Shown here piece by piece: positions 25,910-34,697 of a DNA stretch of 64,000 nt. The notes beneath the pieces are model-generated. The model did no database searches. It was given only the letters and a program-made list of their open reading frames with translations, and was not told where the DNA came from. Source of the stretch: an uncultured Dorea sp. (GTDB lineage Bacteria > Bacillota > Clostridia > Lachnospirales > Lachnospiraceae); NCBI GenBank assembly GCA_910579925.1, contig CAJTVY010000010.1, forward strand, positions 1-64,000, given 5' to 3'. The position numbers and the translations under genes were made by a program. How positions within the stretch are numbered: the first letter of the stretch is position 1; the number at the start of each line of letters is the position of its first letter.

Positions 25910-25956
25910 ATTTTCTTTTTTGAAGGAAGGTAAGAGAAATCAGGATCTTACGAATC

Positions 25957-25981
25957 TATATATAGAAAAAAACTATATATA
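25957..25981. repeat. AT-rich 9-bp inverted repeat
   Basis: TATATATAG (25957-25965) and CTATATATA (25973-25981) flank seven A. It lies between the mutY stop and the reductase gene and could be an operator or a weak bidirectional hairpin. Confidence 0.4.
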
Positions 25982-26076
25982 TGAGGTCTTATCAATATTT
26001 TCGATTTTATGATACTCCTTAGAAGTGGTATGATTAAAAACAGGATTATTATAGTGAAACGCTAAGGAGGAAACAC

Positions 26077-27228
26077 ATGAAAGTGATCAAAGATTTACCA
26101 GAGGTATTTGAAGAATTTGCAGAGCAGAGAAAGAATTCTTTTCTTGCAGTAAAAGAACTGAAGGATAAGGGAGTGCCGGTGGTGGGAGCGTACTGCACCT
26201 ATTTCCCGCAGGAGATTGCAATGGCAATGGGAGCGGCCACTGTTGGCTTGTGTTCCACGTCTGACGAGACGATTGCGGAGGCTGAAAAGGATCTGCCAAA
26301 GAATCTATGTCCTCTGATCAAGTCCAGCTATGGATTTGCCAAGACGGATAAGTGCCCGTTCTTCTACTTTTCTGACGTGGTTGTAGGGGAAACAACCTGT
26401 GACGGCAAGAAAAAGATGTATGAGTATATGTCGGAGTTTAAGGACGTATTTCTGATGGAACTTCCGAACACCCAGAGCGACGAGGCGCTTAAGCTGTGGA
26501 AGAGCGAGATTATTCGTTTCAAGGAGTATCTGGAAAAGAAATTCGATGTGACGATTACAGAAGAGGATATCCGCGGGGCGATTAGGACCAATAACCAGGT
26601 AAGGAGTTCTCTTAAGAAGCTTTATGAAGTCATGAAGCACGACCCGGCGCCGATCAATGGACAGGATCTGTTTAAGGTACTATACGGAAGCACTTTCAGA
26701 TTTGACAGAAAGGCGATTCCGGCAGAGGTAGAGGCTCTGGTGGAAAAGATTGAGAAGGAATACGCAGAAGGTAAGATTCTGGATAAGAGGCCTAGAATTC
26801 TGGTCAGCGGTTGTCCGGTAGGCGGTGCGACAGAAAAGGTGATCCGTGCAATCGAGGACAATGGAGGCGTTGTGATTACCTATGAGAACTGTAATGGGGC
26901 AAAGTCCATTGATAAGCTGGTGGATGAAGAGAACCCGGATGTTTATGATGCACTGGCAAGGCGTTATCTGGAGATCGGGTGTTCTGTCATGACTCCGAAC
27001 CGGAACCGTCTGGATCTGCTGGGACGGCTGATTGACGAGTACCGTGTGGACGGCGTTGTTGAGATGACGCTTCAGGCGTGTCATACATATAACGTGGAAG
27101 CTTTGTCAATCCGCAGGTTTGTGAATGAGAAGAAAGGGATTCCGTATATCAATGTGGAGACGGATTACTCACAGGCAGATATCGGGCAGTTGAATACGAG
27201 GATCGCGGCGTTTATCGAGATGCTGTAA
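26077..27228 (+). CDS. Double-cubane-cluster reductase (YjiM-like, HgdB/2-hydroxyacyl-CoA dehydratase family)
   Basis: A 383-residue cytosolic Fe-S protein of COG1775. Conserved cysteines occur in A-Y-C-T-Y, N-L-C-P-L-I, K-C-P-F-F, T-T-C-D-G, S-G-C-P-V-G-G, E-N-C-N-G, I-G-C-S-V and Q-A-C-H-T-Y, the pattern of double-cubane-cluster proteins that carry out low-potential reductions. They need an ATP-driven activator of the BcrA/HgdC type, usually encoded next door; none is present here. CTAAGGAGG precedes ATG 26077. The substrate is unknown. Confidence 0.87.
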   Translation: MKVIKDLPEVFEEFAEQRKNSFLAVKELKDKGVPVVGAYCTYFPQEIAMAMGAATVGLCSTSDETIAEAEKDLPKNLCPLIKSSYGFAKTDKCPFFYFSDVVVGETTCDGKKKMYEYMSEFKDVFLMELPNTQSDEALKLWKSEIIRFKEYLEKKFDVTITEEDIRGAIRTNNQVRSSLKKLYEVMKHDPAPINGQDLFKVLYGSTFRFDRKAIPAEVEALVEKIEKEYAEGKILDKRPRILVSGCPVGGATEKVIRAIEDNGGVVITYENCNGAKSIDKLVDEENPDVYDALARRYLEIGCSVMTPNRNRLDLLGRLIDEYRVDGVVEMTLQACHTYNVEALSIRRFVNEKKGIPYINVETDYSQADIGQLNTRIAAFIEML

Positions 27229-27273
27229 TAGCGGATCGGGATCTGGACGGGTGGCGGCCAGATATGCAGGGGG

Positions 27274-27322
27274 CTGTCGGGAAGAGGTATTTGTATACGA
27301 TTACTTCCCGACAGTTCCTTTT
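27274..27322. terminator. Bidirectional terminator between convergent genes
   Basis: CTGTCGGGAAG (27274-27284) and CTTCCCGACAG (27304-27314) form an exact 11-bp stem, followed by TTCCTTTT. It separates the reductase gene from the DUF4097 operon that converges on it. Confidence 0.8.
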
Positions 27323-27327
27323 AAGAT

Positions 27328-28167
27328 TTATCTGGCAGACTGGATTTCGATATTTCCGTCCTCGCAGAATACCGAGACCTTCTTCTTATTGTCTCCGGTG
27401 GTTGTGTAGATGACCTCGTTTTCTTCGTATTCATCTTCAATATTTTCATTCCCGACACGGATATCCCCATATTCTGTTTTCAGGTTTAAACCGTAATTTT
27501 CGGCTTCTCCTGGGAGCCCTAAACGGATATCTCCGTAGGAATCTGTAATCTTTGCCTCAGAGAAATCCATCCTCTCAATCATGCAGTCACAGGATTCCAG
27601 CTTAACGGCCAGGCGCTCTCCTGTTGCTTCGGAAATCTCGATTTTACCGTATTCATCGTTAATCTTTAATGTATCTGCCTGTAGGGAGGAAATGTCAAGG
27701 TCGCCGCTTTCGATGTCGAATACAGCTTCGGACAGTTTCGTATTCTTAGGAATCTTTACCGTTACAAAATAATGCGGATCGTCGCTTTCTATGCCGAATG
27801 ATCCTGTAAAGAATCCAATATTGAAAGGCAGAGAACGTCTGGTTTCCTGGAAAATGAACCGGCCGTTTCTGACTTCGCACACAGGCTTGCCTGGGTTTCC
27901 GATAAGTCTGTATTCGACGGAGAACTCATCAGAAAGAAGCAGCTTAACGTCTGCGTAATCCACCTGGATATCTATACTGTCAAATTCGTCGAGAGTCATG
28001 TGATCCTGTATGGGTTCGGGCGTATTCATATCGTCTGCCCCATGGACGCCGCTCTGGTCAATGTAGAATCCGGCATGACCTCCCATCAGCCGTCCAGCCA
28101 TCATGAGGACGGCGCCCAGTACGATGCAGATTATTGACGCAGTAATCCCAATTCTTTTATTTCTCAT
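27328..28167 (-). CDS. DUF4097-family beta-strand repeat membrane protein
   Basis: A 279-residue protein with one N-terminal hydrophobic segment (about 8-26) and then a repeated beta-strand domain rich in short S-G-D-L-D-I, Y-G-D-I-R and Y-G-K-I-E-I turns, the mark of the DUF4097/adhesin-like beta-helix family. It is likely membrane tethered with the beta domain outside. It is the last gene of padR-DUF1700-DUF4097 and overlaps the preceding gene by 11 bases. The family is often tied to cell-envelope stress; the exact role is unknown. Confidence 0.85.
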   Translation of the reverse strand: MRNKRIGITASIICIVLGAVLMMAGRLMGGHAGFYIDQSGVHGADDMNTPEPIQDHMTLDEFDSIDIQVDYADVKLLLSDEFSVEYRLIGNPGKPVCEVRNGRFIFQETRRSLPFNIGFFTGSFGIESDDPHYFVTVKIPKNTKLSEAVFDIESGDLDISSLQADTLKINDEYGKIEISEATGERLAVKLESCDCMIERMDFSEAKITDSYGDIRLGLPGEAENYGLNLKTEYGDIRVGNENIEDEYEENEVIYTTTGDNKKKVSVFCEDGNIEIQSAR

Positions 28168-28768
28168 AGTTAGATTCTCCTTTCAAGATAGGTTTTCTGC
28201 CTTTTGCCACTTTACCGAACAGGCGGGTCATCAGGCTAAGAACTCCTTTTCCCAGTGCGACGCTTCCGGCTAACAGCCAGTATCCGATTCCCAGTCCCAG
28301 CAGACCGACCCCGATGGTAGAGATTCCGTCTGCAAATGAGGTGAACAGCATCCACACACCGATGAGGAGGCATGGGATTGCAGAAACAGCGACTGAGAGC
28401 GTCAGTATAAATATGCAGAAAACAAACAGCAGGATGACAAAAACCAATGACAGGGCAAGTATCCCGAAGGACAATGCAAGAGGCACGCCGATTGGAGCTG
28501 CGAAGACGGCCAGGACTCCGACCCAGACGGCGGAAACGCCGCGTCTTACGTCTTTAACGGGTTTGTCTGCATTTTCCATTGCGAAATCACGGATAATCTG
28601 GTCGGCAGCCATCTCGGGGGAACCTAAGTCCTCGATTGCCTGTGATTCGTTTTCCTGTCCTGCTTCCTCAAAATATTCTGTGAAGTAAGACAGAGCCTTG
28701 TTATAATCTTCCTTTGGAAGCCTTCTAAGCCTGTCTTTCAGACGTTGCATATATTCATTTCTATTCAT
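28157..28768 (-). CDS. DUF1700-family membrane protein
   Basis: A 203-residue protein. The N-terminal 60 residues (Y-M-Q-R-L-K-D-R-L-R-R-L-P-K-E-D) form the amphipathic HAAS-type domain of DUF1700, and about four hydrophobic segments follow (residues 75-185). DUF1700 genes are nearly always linked to a PadR regulator, as here, where it overlaps padR by 8 bases and the DUF4097 gene by 11. It is probably a signalling or membrane partner of the operon. Confidence 0.88.
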   Translation of the reverse strand: MNRNEYMQRLKDRLRRLPKEDYNKALSYFTEYFEEAGQENESQAIEDLGSPEMAADQIIRDFAMENADKPVKDVRRGVSAVWVGVLAVFAAPIGVPLALSFGILALSLVFVILLFVFCIFILTLSVAVSAIPCLLIGVWMLFTSFADGISTIGVGLLGLGIGYWLLAGSVALGKGVLSLMTRLFGKVAKGRKPILKGESNYEK

Positions 28769-29084
28769 CTTGCATCCCTCCTGTCTTTACAATCTGGTCT
28801 ACCGCCGTCCGGTAGGCGTTCCATTCTTCCGATAGCAGTTGGTACTGCCGCCGGCCTGTCTCTGTAATCCTGTAGTATCTCCGGTTACGTCCCTGAAAGG
28901 ACTGGTCATAGGCGGTCAGAAAGCCTTGTTCCTGCAGCCGTCTGAGGACCGGGTAGAGTGTGGAATCCTTCGTGTTGGATACACGCTTGATGATCTGGCT
29001 TATCTGATAGCCGTAGGCGTCCTCTTTCTCTGTAATGGATAATACCAGCAGATCAAACATCGGCGTATTCATGGGAAATATCAT
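28761..29084 (-). CDS. PadR-family transcriptional regulator
   Basis: A 107-residue repressor with the PadR winged helix: L-V-L-S-I-T-E-K-E-D-A-Y-G-Y-Q-I, S-T-L-Y-P-V-L-R-R-L-Q-E-Q-G and R-R-Y-Y-R-I-T-E-T-G. It is a short type with only a brief dimerisation tail. It heads its operon and is translated just downstream of a consensus promoter covered by a 21-bp palindrome, strongly suggesting autorepression. Confidence 0.9.
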   Translation of the reverse strand: MIFPMNTPMFDLLVLSITEKEDAYGYQISQIIKRVSNTKDSTLYPVLRRLQEQGFLTAYDQSFQGRNRRYYRITETGRRQYQLLSEEWNAYRTAVDQIVKTGGMQDE

Positions 29085-29118
29085 ATAGACTCACCTTCTT
29101 TATATGTTTTTGATAAGC

Positions 29119-29149
29119 ATATTATATTCTATATAATATATAATGTCAA
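29119..29149 (-). promoter_or_regulatory. padR operon promoter with overlapping palindrome
   Basis: On the minus strand TTGACA (29144-29149), exactly 17 bases and TATAAT (29121-29126) form a full-consensus promoter. A perfect palindrome, ATATTATAT-TCT-ATATAATAT (29119-29139), covers the -10 box and half the spacer. This is a textbook position for PadR autorepression. The rest of 29150-29300 shows no gene. Confidence 0.82.
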
Positions 29150-29300
29150 CACATATATAATTATATTACATATAAGAGGATATTCTGGAGGGATGTTCCG
29201 GCTTAAATAAATACGTTGCCTGTAGAAGCAAAAGATGGTAAAATCTTAAATTAGAGAGAAGGTTGAAGTGGATTAAGACGGATGCAGGAGATTGGGGAGT

Positions 29301-30044
29301 ATGATTTATGTTACCGGAGACTGTCATGGGGACTACCGGAGATTCAGTACAGCCGTGTTCCCGGAGCAGAAGCAGATGAACAAGGATGATTTTGTCATCA
29401 TCTGCGGGGATTTTGGTTATTGGGATGAGTCAAAGGAGCAGAAATACTGGCTGAAGTGGCTGGATAGCAAGCCTTTTACCACATTGTGGGTTGACGGGAA
29501 TCATGAGAATTATGATTTGTTGAAGAAGCACCGGGTATCCCTGTGGCATGGCGGGAAGGTGCAGTATATTATGCCTTCGGTGATTCATCTGATGCGGGGA
29601 CAGATCTATGAACTTCAAGGGTATCGGGTGTTTACGTTCGGGGGTGCGAAGAGTCATGATATTTCGGGAGGCATTCTTGAGGCATCGGACCCGAATCTGA
29701 GGGCGAAGCGCAGAAAGCTGGAGAAGAAGAATGAACTCTACCGGATTAATCATGTGAGCTGGTGGAAGGAAGAACTGCCTTCTGAGGAAGAACTGGCAGA
29801 GGGGCTTAGGAATCTGATTCGTAACGACTGGGATGTTGATTTTATTTTTTCTCATTGCTGTGCCAGCAGTACCCAGGAACGGATTATGGGCGGACTGTAT
29901 CAGCCCAATATTCTGACCAGGTATTTTGATAAGATTAAGGAGATGTGCCGGTATCGGAAGTGGTTTTTCGGGCATTATCATGATAATAAGAATATTGGGG
30001 GGAAGGAGATTCTGCTTTATGAGCAGATGCTGAGGATCTGCTGA
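29301..30044 (+). CDS. Calcineurin-like metallophosphoesterase
   Basis: A 247-residue protein (ATG 29301; GCAGGAG 10 bases upstream) with the dinuclear-metal motifs G-D-C-H-G, G-D-F-G-Y-W-D, G-N-H-E-N (about 70-74), S-H-C-C-A and G-H-Y-H. It is cytosolic. Related proteins act on phosphodiesters or phosphoproteins, and the substrate here cannot be deduced. It is transcribed divergently from padR and closed by a terminator. Confidence 0.88.
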   Translation: MIYVTGDCHGDYRRFSTAVFPEQKQMNKDDFVIICGDFGYWDESKEQKYWLKWLDSKPFTTLWVDGNHENYDLLKKHRVSLWHGGKVQYIMPSVIHLMRGQIYELQGYRVFTFGGAKSHDISGGILEASDPNLRAKRRKLEKKNELYRINHVSWWKEELPSEEELAEGLRNLIRNDWDVDFIFSHCCASSTQERIMGGLYQPNILTRYFDKIKEMCRYRKWFFGHYHDNKNIGGKEILLYEQMLRIC

Positions 30045-30066
30045 GAGTGGACAAGATAGGCTTGAG

Positions 30067-30098
30067 ACGCCGGGAAATTATATTTTCCGGCGTTTTTT
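30067..30098 (+). terminator. Intrinsic terminator after the phosphoesterase
   Basis: ACGCCGGGAAA (30067-30077) pairs with TTTCCGGCGT (30084-30093) with one bulged G, followed by TTTTT. Confidence 0.8.
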
Positions 30099-30239
30099 GA
30101 AACCTGGTATCTTTGGGGAAACGGTATCATTCTCATGTGATTTATGCTATAACGGAGAGCAATGCGGTGGTGATGATCCATCAAGAGGCTAAAAATATGT
30201 AAATTGATGTAAACAGTATAATGATGTGAGAGGAGTAAT

Positions 30240-31328
30240 ATGAATGAACCCATAAAAACTGAAAATACTGATATTATGAGTATATATCAAAAATCAGAAA
30301 ATATATTATCAGATATACAAAACATCATAGAAACTTCCCAACGGCAAGCGTATCATGCAGTAGATACGATTTTGTCGCAAAGAAATTGGTTGATTGGATA
30401 CCGAATAGCTGAGGAAGAAATTGATGGCTCAGATCGAGCTGAATATGGTGCAAACATAATAAAAAAATTGTCTAAAGAATTAACAGCACAGTATGGAAAG
30501 GGTTATGACCGCAGTAATCTTTATCATTGTCTGCGCTTTTATAAAGAGTTTCCCCAAATTGTCGACACAGCGTGTCGACAATCTCATATACGGCTGACCT
30601 GGTCTCATTATCGTGCATTATTGCAGGTGACAGATTCTGTTGCGCATAGTTGGTATGAGAAAGAGGCATATGAGCAAACATGGAGTGTCCGCACTTTACA
30701 GCGAAATATTAATACACAGTATTACTACCGTATATTGCAGTCCCAACATAAAAATCTGGTTGAACAGGAAATGCTTGAAAAGACTTCTGATTTCCAGAAT
30801 GATAAGCTTGAATTTATAAAAAATCCTGTTATAGCTGAATTTTTGGGGTTAACACCAAACACAGACCATGCAGAAACAGATTTAGAAAATAGTATTATAT
30901 CTAATATTCAGAAATTTCTGCTGGAAATGGGAAAAGGATATGCTTTTGTAGCTCGTCAGCAGCATATAAAGACAGAGAAAGAGGATTATTTTATAGACCT
31001 TGTATTTTATAATTATATTATGAAGTGTTTTGTCTTAATTGATTTGAAGACAGGCAAGATTACGCATCAGGATGTAGGGCAGATGGATATGTATATTCGT
31101 ATGTATGATGAATTAAAGAAAGGTACAGATGATAATCCGACATTAGGTATTGTGCTTTGTACGGAAACAGACGAAGATATCGCAAGGTATTCTATTCTTC
31201 ATGGCAATGAGCAGTTGTTTGCGTCAAAATATAAATTGTATTTACCGACAGAAGAAGAACTGCGAAAAGAAATCGAAATACAAAAAATCATGTTTTACTT
31301 ACAGAAGAAAGAAAAGGAAAGCGAGTAA
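30240..31328 (+). CDS. DUF1016 (YhcG-type) PD-(D/E)XK nuclease-domain protein
   Basis: A 362-residue protein. The N-terminal YhcG domain (about 15-170) contains Y-G-K-G-Y-D-R-S-N-L-Y and L-T-W-S-H-Y-R-A-L-L. The C-terminal nuclease-like domain (about 200-340) contains D-Y-F-I-D-L-V-F-Y and C-F-V-L-I-D-L-K-T-G, which supply the D...DxK catalytic set. Such proteins are common on mobile DNA and beside restriction or defence genes. No partner is nearby. The gene is clearly more AT-rich than its neighbours, so acquisition by transfer is likely. GAGAGGAG precedes ATG 30240. Confidence 0.85.
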   Translation: MNEPIKTENTDIMSIYQKSENILSDIQNIIETSQRQAYHAVDTILSQRNWLIGYRIAEEEIDGSDRAEYGANIIKKLSKELTAQYGKGYDRSNLYHCLRFYKEFPQIVDTACRQSHIRLTWSHYRALLQVTDSVAHSWYEKEAYEQTWSVRTLQRNINTQYYYRILQSQHKNLVEQEMLEKTSDFQNDKLEFIKNPVIAEFLGLTPNTDHAETDLENSIISNIQKFLLEMGKGYAFVARQQHIKTEKEDYFIDLVFYNYIMKCFVLIDLKTGKITHQDVGQMDMYIRMYDELKKGTDDNPTLGIVLCTETDEDIARYSILHGNEQLFASKYKLYLPTEEELRKEIEIQKIMFYLQKKEKESE

Positions 31329-31367
31329 ATATACTATGCAGGAAATTTGTTGGAGAATTTTTTAATA

Positions 31368-31426
31368 TTTTGATATTCAAAATACTTGACAAACAAAATT
31401 AAATACCTTATACTTTGATAATCAAA
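31368..31426 (+). promoter_or_regulatory. fab operon promoter with two FabT-type operators
   Basis: TTGACA (31386-31391), 17 bases and TATACT (31409-31414) form the promoter. TTTTGATATTCAAAA (31368-31382) lies just upstream of the -35, and TTTGATAATCAAA (31414-31426) begins at the last base of the -10. Both match the palindromic TTTGATTATCAAA-type site known for FabT/MarR control of fatty-acid genes. The matching MarR gene is at 41908. Confidence 0.85.
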
Positions 31427-31461
31427 TTAATTTAATTTCAAAACAAATCAGAGGGATTCAT

Positions 31462-32529
31462 ATGACAGCGACAATATGCGGGACGGGTTCATACATACCG
31501 TCATATACAATGGACAATCATGATATCGCCAAAATGGTAGACACCAGTGACGAGTGGATCCGGGAAAGGACAGGAATTGCAAGGCGGCACATCATCCGGG
31601 AAGAGACGACCATATCCATGGCGGCAGAGGCGGGCAGAAGAGCGCTTGAGAATGCGGAAGTTTCGCCCGAAGAGGTAGACCTGATCCTGGTTTCGACCAT
31701 ATCTTCCAATCAGATTCTGCCTTGTGCGGCATGTGAGGTCCAGAAAGAACTAGGCGCAGTAAACGCCACCTGTTTTGATCTCAGCGCAGCCTGTACAGGT
31801 TTCGTCCTTGCCTATAACACGGCCATGGCCTATCTTATGGGCGGCTTCTGCCGGACAGCGCTGATCATCGGCAGCGAGAGCCTGTCCAATCTGACCAACT
31901 GGAAGGACAGAGGAACCTGTATTCTGTTCGGAGACGGCGCGGGTGCGGCAGTGGTGAAGGCGGCAGACTTAAGATCTGCTTCGCCGAAAGAGGAAGCCTT
32001 TGGATATTGTGCCTGCGGAACAGACAATGAGGGCGCAGAAGCAATGGGCCGCAAAGCGTATCTTCCCGTCACACATTCAGACGGCGGCAGAGGCGGTGCG
32101 CTGACCTGTAAGAGCAGACATGACTTTAATGGGCTGCCAAATGGGAATCGAAATGGGGGCGCCATGCTGGATGATTCTTATTACATGCAGATGGACGGCC
32201 AGGCAGTGTTTAAATTTGCTGTGAAAAGTGTGCCGGAAGTGATTGGAGAAGCGCTAAAGCTTAATCACGTAGAACCTTCGCAAGTCAGTTACTATATTCT
32301 GCACCAGGCCAATCAAAGGATCGTGGAAGCCGTGGCAAAGCGTCTGGGCGAGCCTCTGGAAAAGTTTCCCATGAACCTTAAGGAATACGGGAACACCTCT
32401 TCCGCAAGTATCCCGATCCTTCTGGACGAACTGAACCGGCAGGGAAGACTGAAAGCAGGGCAGAAGCTCGTGCTGGCCGGGTTCGGAGCAGGGCTGACCT
32501 GGGGCGCGGCGATTGTAGAATGGTTCTGA
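31462..32529 (+). CDS. fabH: Beta-ketoacyl-ACP synthase III
   Basis: A 355-residue enzyme that condenses a short acyl-CoA with malonyl-ACP to begin fatty-acid synthesis. The catalytic Cys111 lies in S-A-A-C-T-G-F, the His in I-L-H-Q-A-N-Q-R and the Asn in Y-G-N-T-S-S-A-S. It is about 35 residues longer than usual; the extra stretch (about 170-235) includes a Gly/Asn-rich loop before M-D-G-Q-A-V-F-K-F-A. It is the first gene of the operon, 36 bases past the operator. AGAGGG precedes ATG 31462. Confidence 0.95.
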   Translation: MTATICGTGSYIPSYTMDNHDIAKMVDTSDEWIRERTGIARRHIIREETTISMAAEAGRRALENAEVSPEEVDLILVSTISSNQILPCAACEVQKELGAVNATCFDLSAACTGFVLAYNTAMAYLMGGFCRTALIIGSESLSNLTNWKDRGTCILFGDGAGAAVVKAADLRSASPKEEAFGYCACGTDNEGAEAMGRKAYLPVTHSDGGRGGALTCKSRHDFNGLPNGNRNGGAMLDDSYYMQMDGQAVFKFAVKSVPEVIGEALKLNHVEPSQVSYYILHQANQRIVEAVAKRLGEPLEKFPMNLKEYGNTSSASIPILLDELNRQGRLKAGQKLVLAGFGAGLTWGAAIVEWF

Positions 32530-32575
32530 AAGTGTCTAATAAGTCAAAAAAACAAAAATCAAAGGAGAATGAATC

Positions 32576-32803
32576 ATGTTAGAGAAAATCAAAGAAATCG
32601 TATCAGAAAACTTAGGAGTTGACAGTGCGCAGATTACTGCAGAATCTTCATTTAAGGACGACCTGGGGGCGGATTCCCTGGATCTTTTCGAGATGGTAAT
32701 GGCATTAGAGGATGAGTATGAGATCGAGATCCCGACAGAGGATCTGGAAAAGATTCTGACGGTCGGGGATGTCGTAAACTACATCAATGAGCACAAAGAA
32801 TAA
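32576..32803 (+). CDS. acpP: Acyl carrier protein
   Basis: A 75-residue acidic helical protein that carries the growing acyl chain. Ser34 in G-A-D-S-L-D-L is the phosphopantetheine site. It lies between fabH and fabK with AAAGGAG before the ATG. Length and helix pattern are standard. Confidence 0.96.
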   Translation: MLEKIKEIVSENLGVDSAQITAESSFKDDLGADSLDLFEMVMALEDEYEIEIPTEDLEKILTVGDVVNYINEHKE

Positions 32804-32824
32804 AGGAAACCGGAGGTTTTAACA

Positions 32825-33763
32825 ATGCAGACAGAAGTAACCAGATTATTAGGAATTGAATATCCGATTATTCAGGGAGGAATGGCATGGGTTGCAGAGT
32901 ATCATCTTGCGTCAGCCGTATCCAATGCGGGAGGCCTGGGGCTGATCGGCGCTGCGAGTGCGCCGGCCGACTGGGTGAGAGAACAGATCCGGGAGGCGAA
33001 GAAGCTGACGGATCGTCCCTTTGGCGTAAATATTATGCTGATGAGCCCCTACGCCGATGATGTGGCAAAGATTGTAGCCGAGGAAGGCGTTAAGGTAGTG
33101 ACTACCGGTGCAGGAAATCCCGAGAAATATATGAAGATGTGGAAAGAAGCGGGTGTGAAAGTAATCCCCGTGGTTGCTTCTGTCGCCCTGGCAAAACGTA
33201 TGGAGCGGTGCGGCGCAGATGCCGTGGTGGCAGAAGGCTGCGAAGCCGGAGGCCACATCGGAGAGAATACGACGATGGCGCTGGTTCCTCAGATTGTAGA
33301 CGCAGTAAAGATTCCCGTCATTGCGGCAGGTGGTATTGCAGACGGTAGAGGGATTGCGGCGGCATTTATGCTGGGAGCCAGAGGCGTGCAGATGGGGACT
33401 CATTTTGTCGTGACAAAGGAGTCGCAGGTTCATGAGAATTATAAGGACCGGATCATCGGCGCAAAGGATATTGATTCGAGGGTAACGGGAAGGACTACCG
33501 GACATCCGGTACGGGCTTTGCGTAACGATATGACGAAGAAATATATTGAATTGGAAAATAAAGGAGCAGGTTTCGAGGAATTGGAGCAGCTTACCCTTGG
33601 CGGGCTTCGCAAAGCCGTCGTAGAAGGCGATGTGAAGAACGGAAGCGTGATGGCAGGACAGATCGCCGGGATGGTGAAGGAGAAGATGACCTGCAAAGAA
33701 CTGATTGACAAACTGGTAAGGGAAACGGACGGGCTGATTAAAGGAGCGGGATTTTATGGCTAA
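32825..33763 (+). CDS. fabK: Enoyl-ACP reductase II (FMN-dependent)
   Basis: A 312-residue TIM-barrel flavoprotein that reduces enoyl-ACP in the last step of each elongation cycle. The FMN/NMO-family motifs I-I-Q-G-G-M-A-W, G-C-E-A-G-G-H-I-G and A-A-G-G-I-A-D-G-R-G are present, along with G-A-R-G-V-Q-M-G-T. FabK replaces FabI in many Firmicutes and is insensitive to triclosan. It overlaps fabD by 8 bases. Confidence 0.94.
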   Translation: MQTEVTRLLGIEYPIIQGGMAWVAEYHLASAVSNAGGLGLIGAASAPADWVREQIREAKKLTDRPFGVNIMLMSPYADDVAKIVAEEGVKVVTTGAGNPEKYMKMWKEAGVKVIPVVASVALAKRMERCGADAVVAEGCEAGGHIGENTTMALVPQIVDAVKIPVIAAGGIADGRGIAAAFMLGARGVQMGTHFVVTKESQVHENYKDRIIGAKDIDSRVTGRTTGHPVRALRNDMTKKYIELENKGAGFEELEQLTLGGLRKAVVEGDVKNGSVMAGQIAGMVKEKMTCKELIDKLVRETDGLIKGAGFYG

Positions 33764-34697
33764 GACTGCATTTATTTATCCGGGACAGGGCGCCCAGAAA
33801 GCGGGCATGGGAGCGGATTTTTATGAAAAGAGCGAGACGGCGAAGAGAATCTATGACCAGGCAGGCGAGAGCCTGAAACTGGATATGAAGGCCCTCTGCT
33901 TTGAGGAAAACGAGAAACTTGATCTTACAGAATATACACAGGCCGCACTCGTCACCACCTGTCTTGCCATGACCAGAGCGGCGATGGAACGAGGCCTTAA
34001 GCCGGATGTGACGGCAGGGTTAAGTCTTGGTGAATACTGCGCAATCGCTGCGGCGGGCGGGATGGAGGATCTGGATGCCATCCGTCTGGTGCGAAAGAGG
34101 GGAATCCTTATGCAGAATACGGTGCCTGCCGGTGAAGGCGGCATGTGCGCAGTAATGGGGCTTGAGGCGGCAAGGATAGAAGAGACGCTTTGCGAGATGA
34201 TAACAGAGCCTTTAAAGCCAGGTGATGTAACGATTGCAAATTATAACTGCCCGGGACAGATTGTAATTACCGGGAAGAAACCGGCAGTAGAAGCCGCTTC
34301 TATCAAACTCAAAGAGGCCGGTGCAAAGCGTGCGGTGATGCTGAACGTCAGCGGCCCCTTCCATTCTCCGCTTCTGCTGCCCGCAGGTGAAGAACTGGCA
34401 GCAGAGTTAGATACTGTAACCCTGCATTCTCTGCAGATTCCCTACGTGACCAACGTAACCGCAGAGAAGGTAGAAGATATTTCAGAAACAAAGGGACTTT
34501 TGAAAGAACAGGTAAGTTCTCCGGTCCGCTGGATGCAGAGTATGGAATATATGATCCGCGAGGGCGTGGATACATTTGTAGAAATCGGTCCGGGAAAGAC
34601 ACTTGCGGGATTTATGAAGAAGATTAACCGGGATATGAAAGTTTACAATATCGCTTCCTGGGAAGACATGGAGAAAGTGACGGGTGAATTATGTTAG
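33756..34697 (+). CDS. fabD: Malonyl-CoA:ACP transacylase
   Basis: A 313-residue enzyme moving malonyl groups from CoA to ACP. F-I-Y-P-G-Q-G-A-Q opens the protein, the active Ser is in G-L-S-L-G-E-Y (about 88-94) and the His in S-G-P-F-H-S-P-L. Length is typical. It overlaps fabK (8 bases) and fabG (7 bases), indicating tight translational coupling. Confidence 0.96.
   Translation: MAKTAFIYPGQGAQKAGMGADFYEKSETAKRIYDQAGESLKLDMKALCFEENEKLDLTEYTQAALVTTCLAMTRAAMERGLKPDVTAGLSLGEYCAIAAAGGMEDLDAIRLVRKRGILMQNTVPAGEGGMCAVMGLEAARIEETLCEMITEPLKPGDVTIANYNCPGQIVITGKKPAVEAASIKLKEAGAKRAVMLNVSGPFHSPLLLPAGEELAAELDTVTLHSLQIPYVTNVTAEKVEDISETKGLLKEQVSSPVRWMQSMEYMIREGVDTFVEIGPGKTLAGFMKKINRDMKVYNIASWEDMEKVTGELC

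Noticed and set aside
25957..25981. The AT hairpin as an intrinsic terminator of mutY
   Set aside because: The stem is entirely A/T apart from one G-C pair and no T-run follows, so termination is unlikely.
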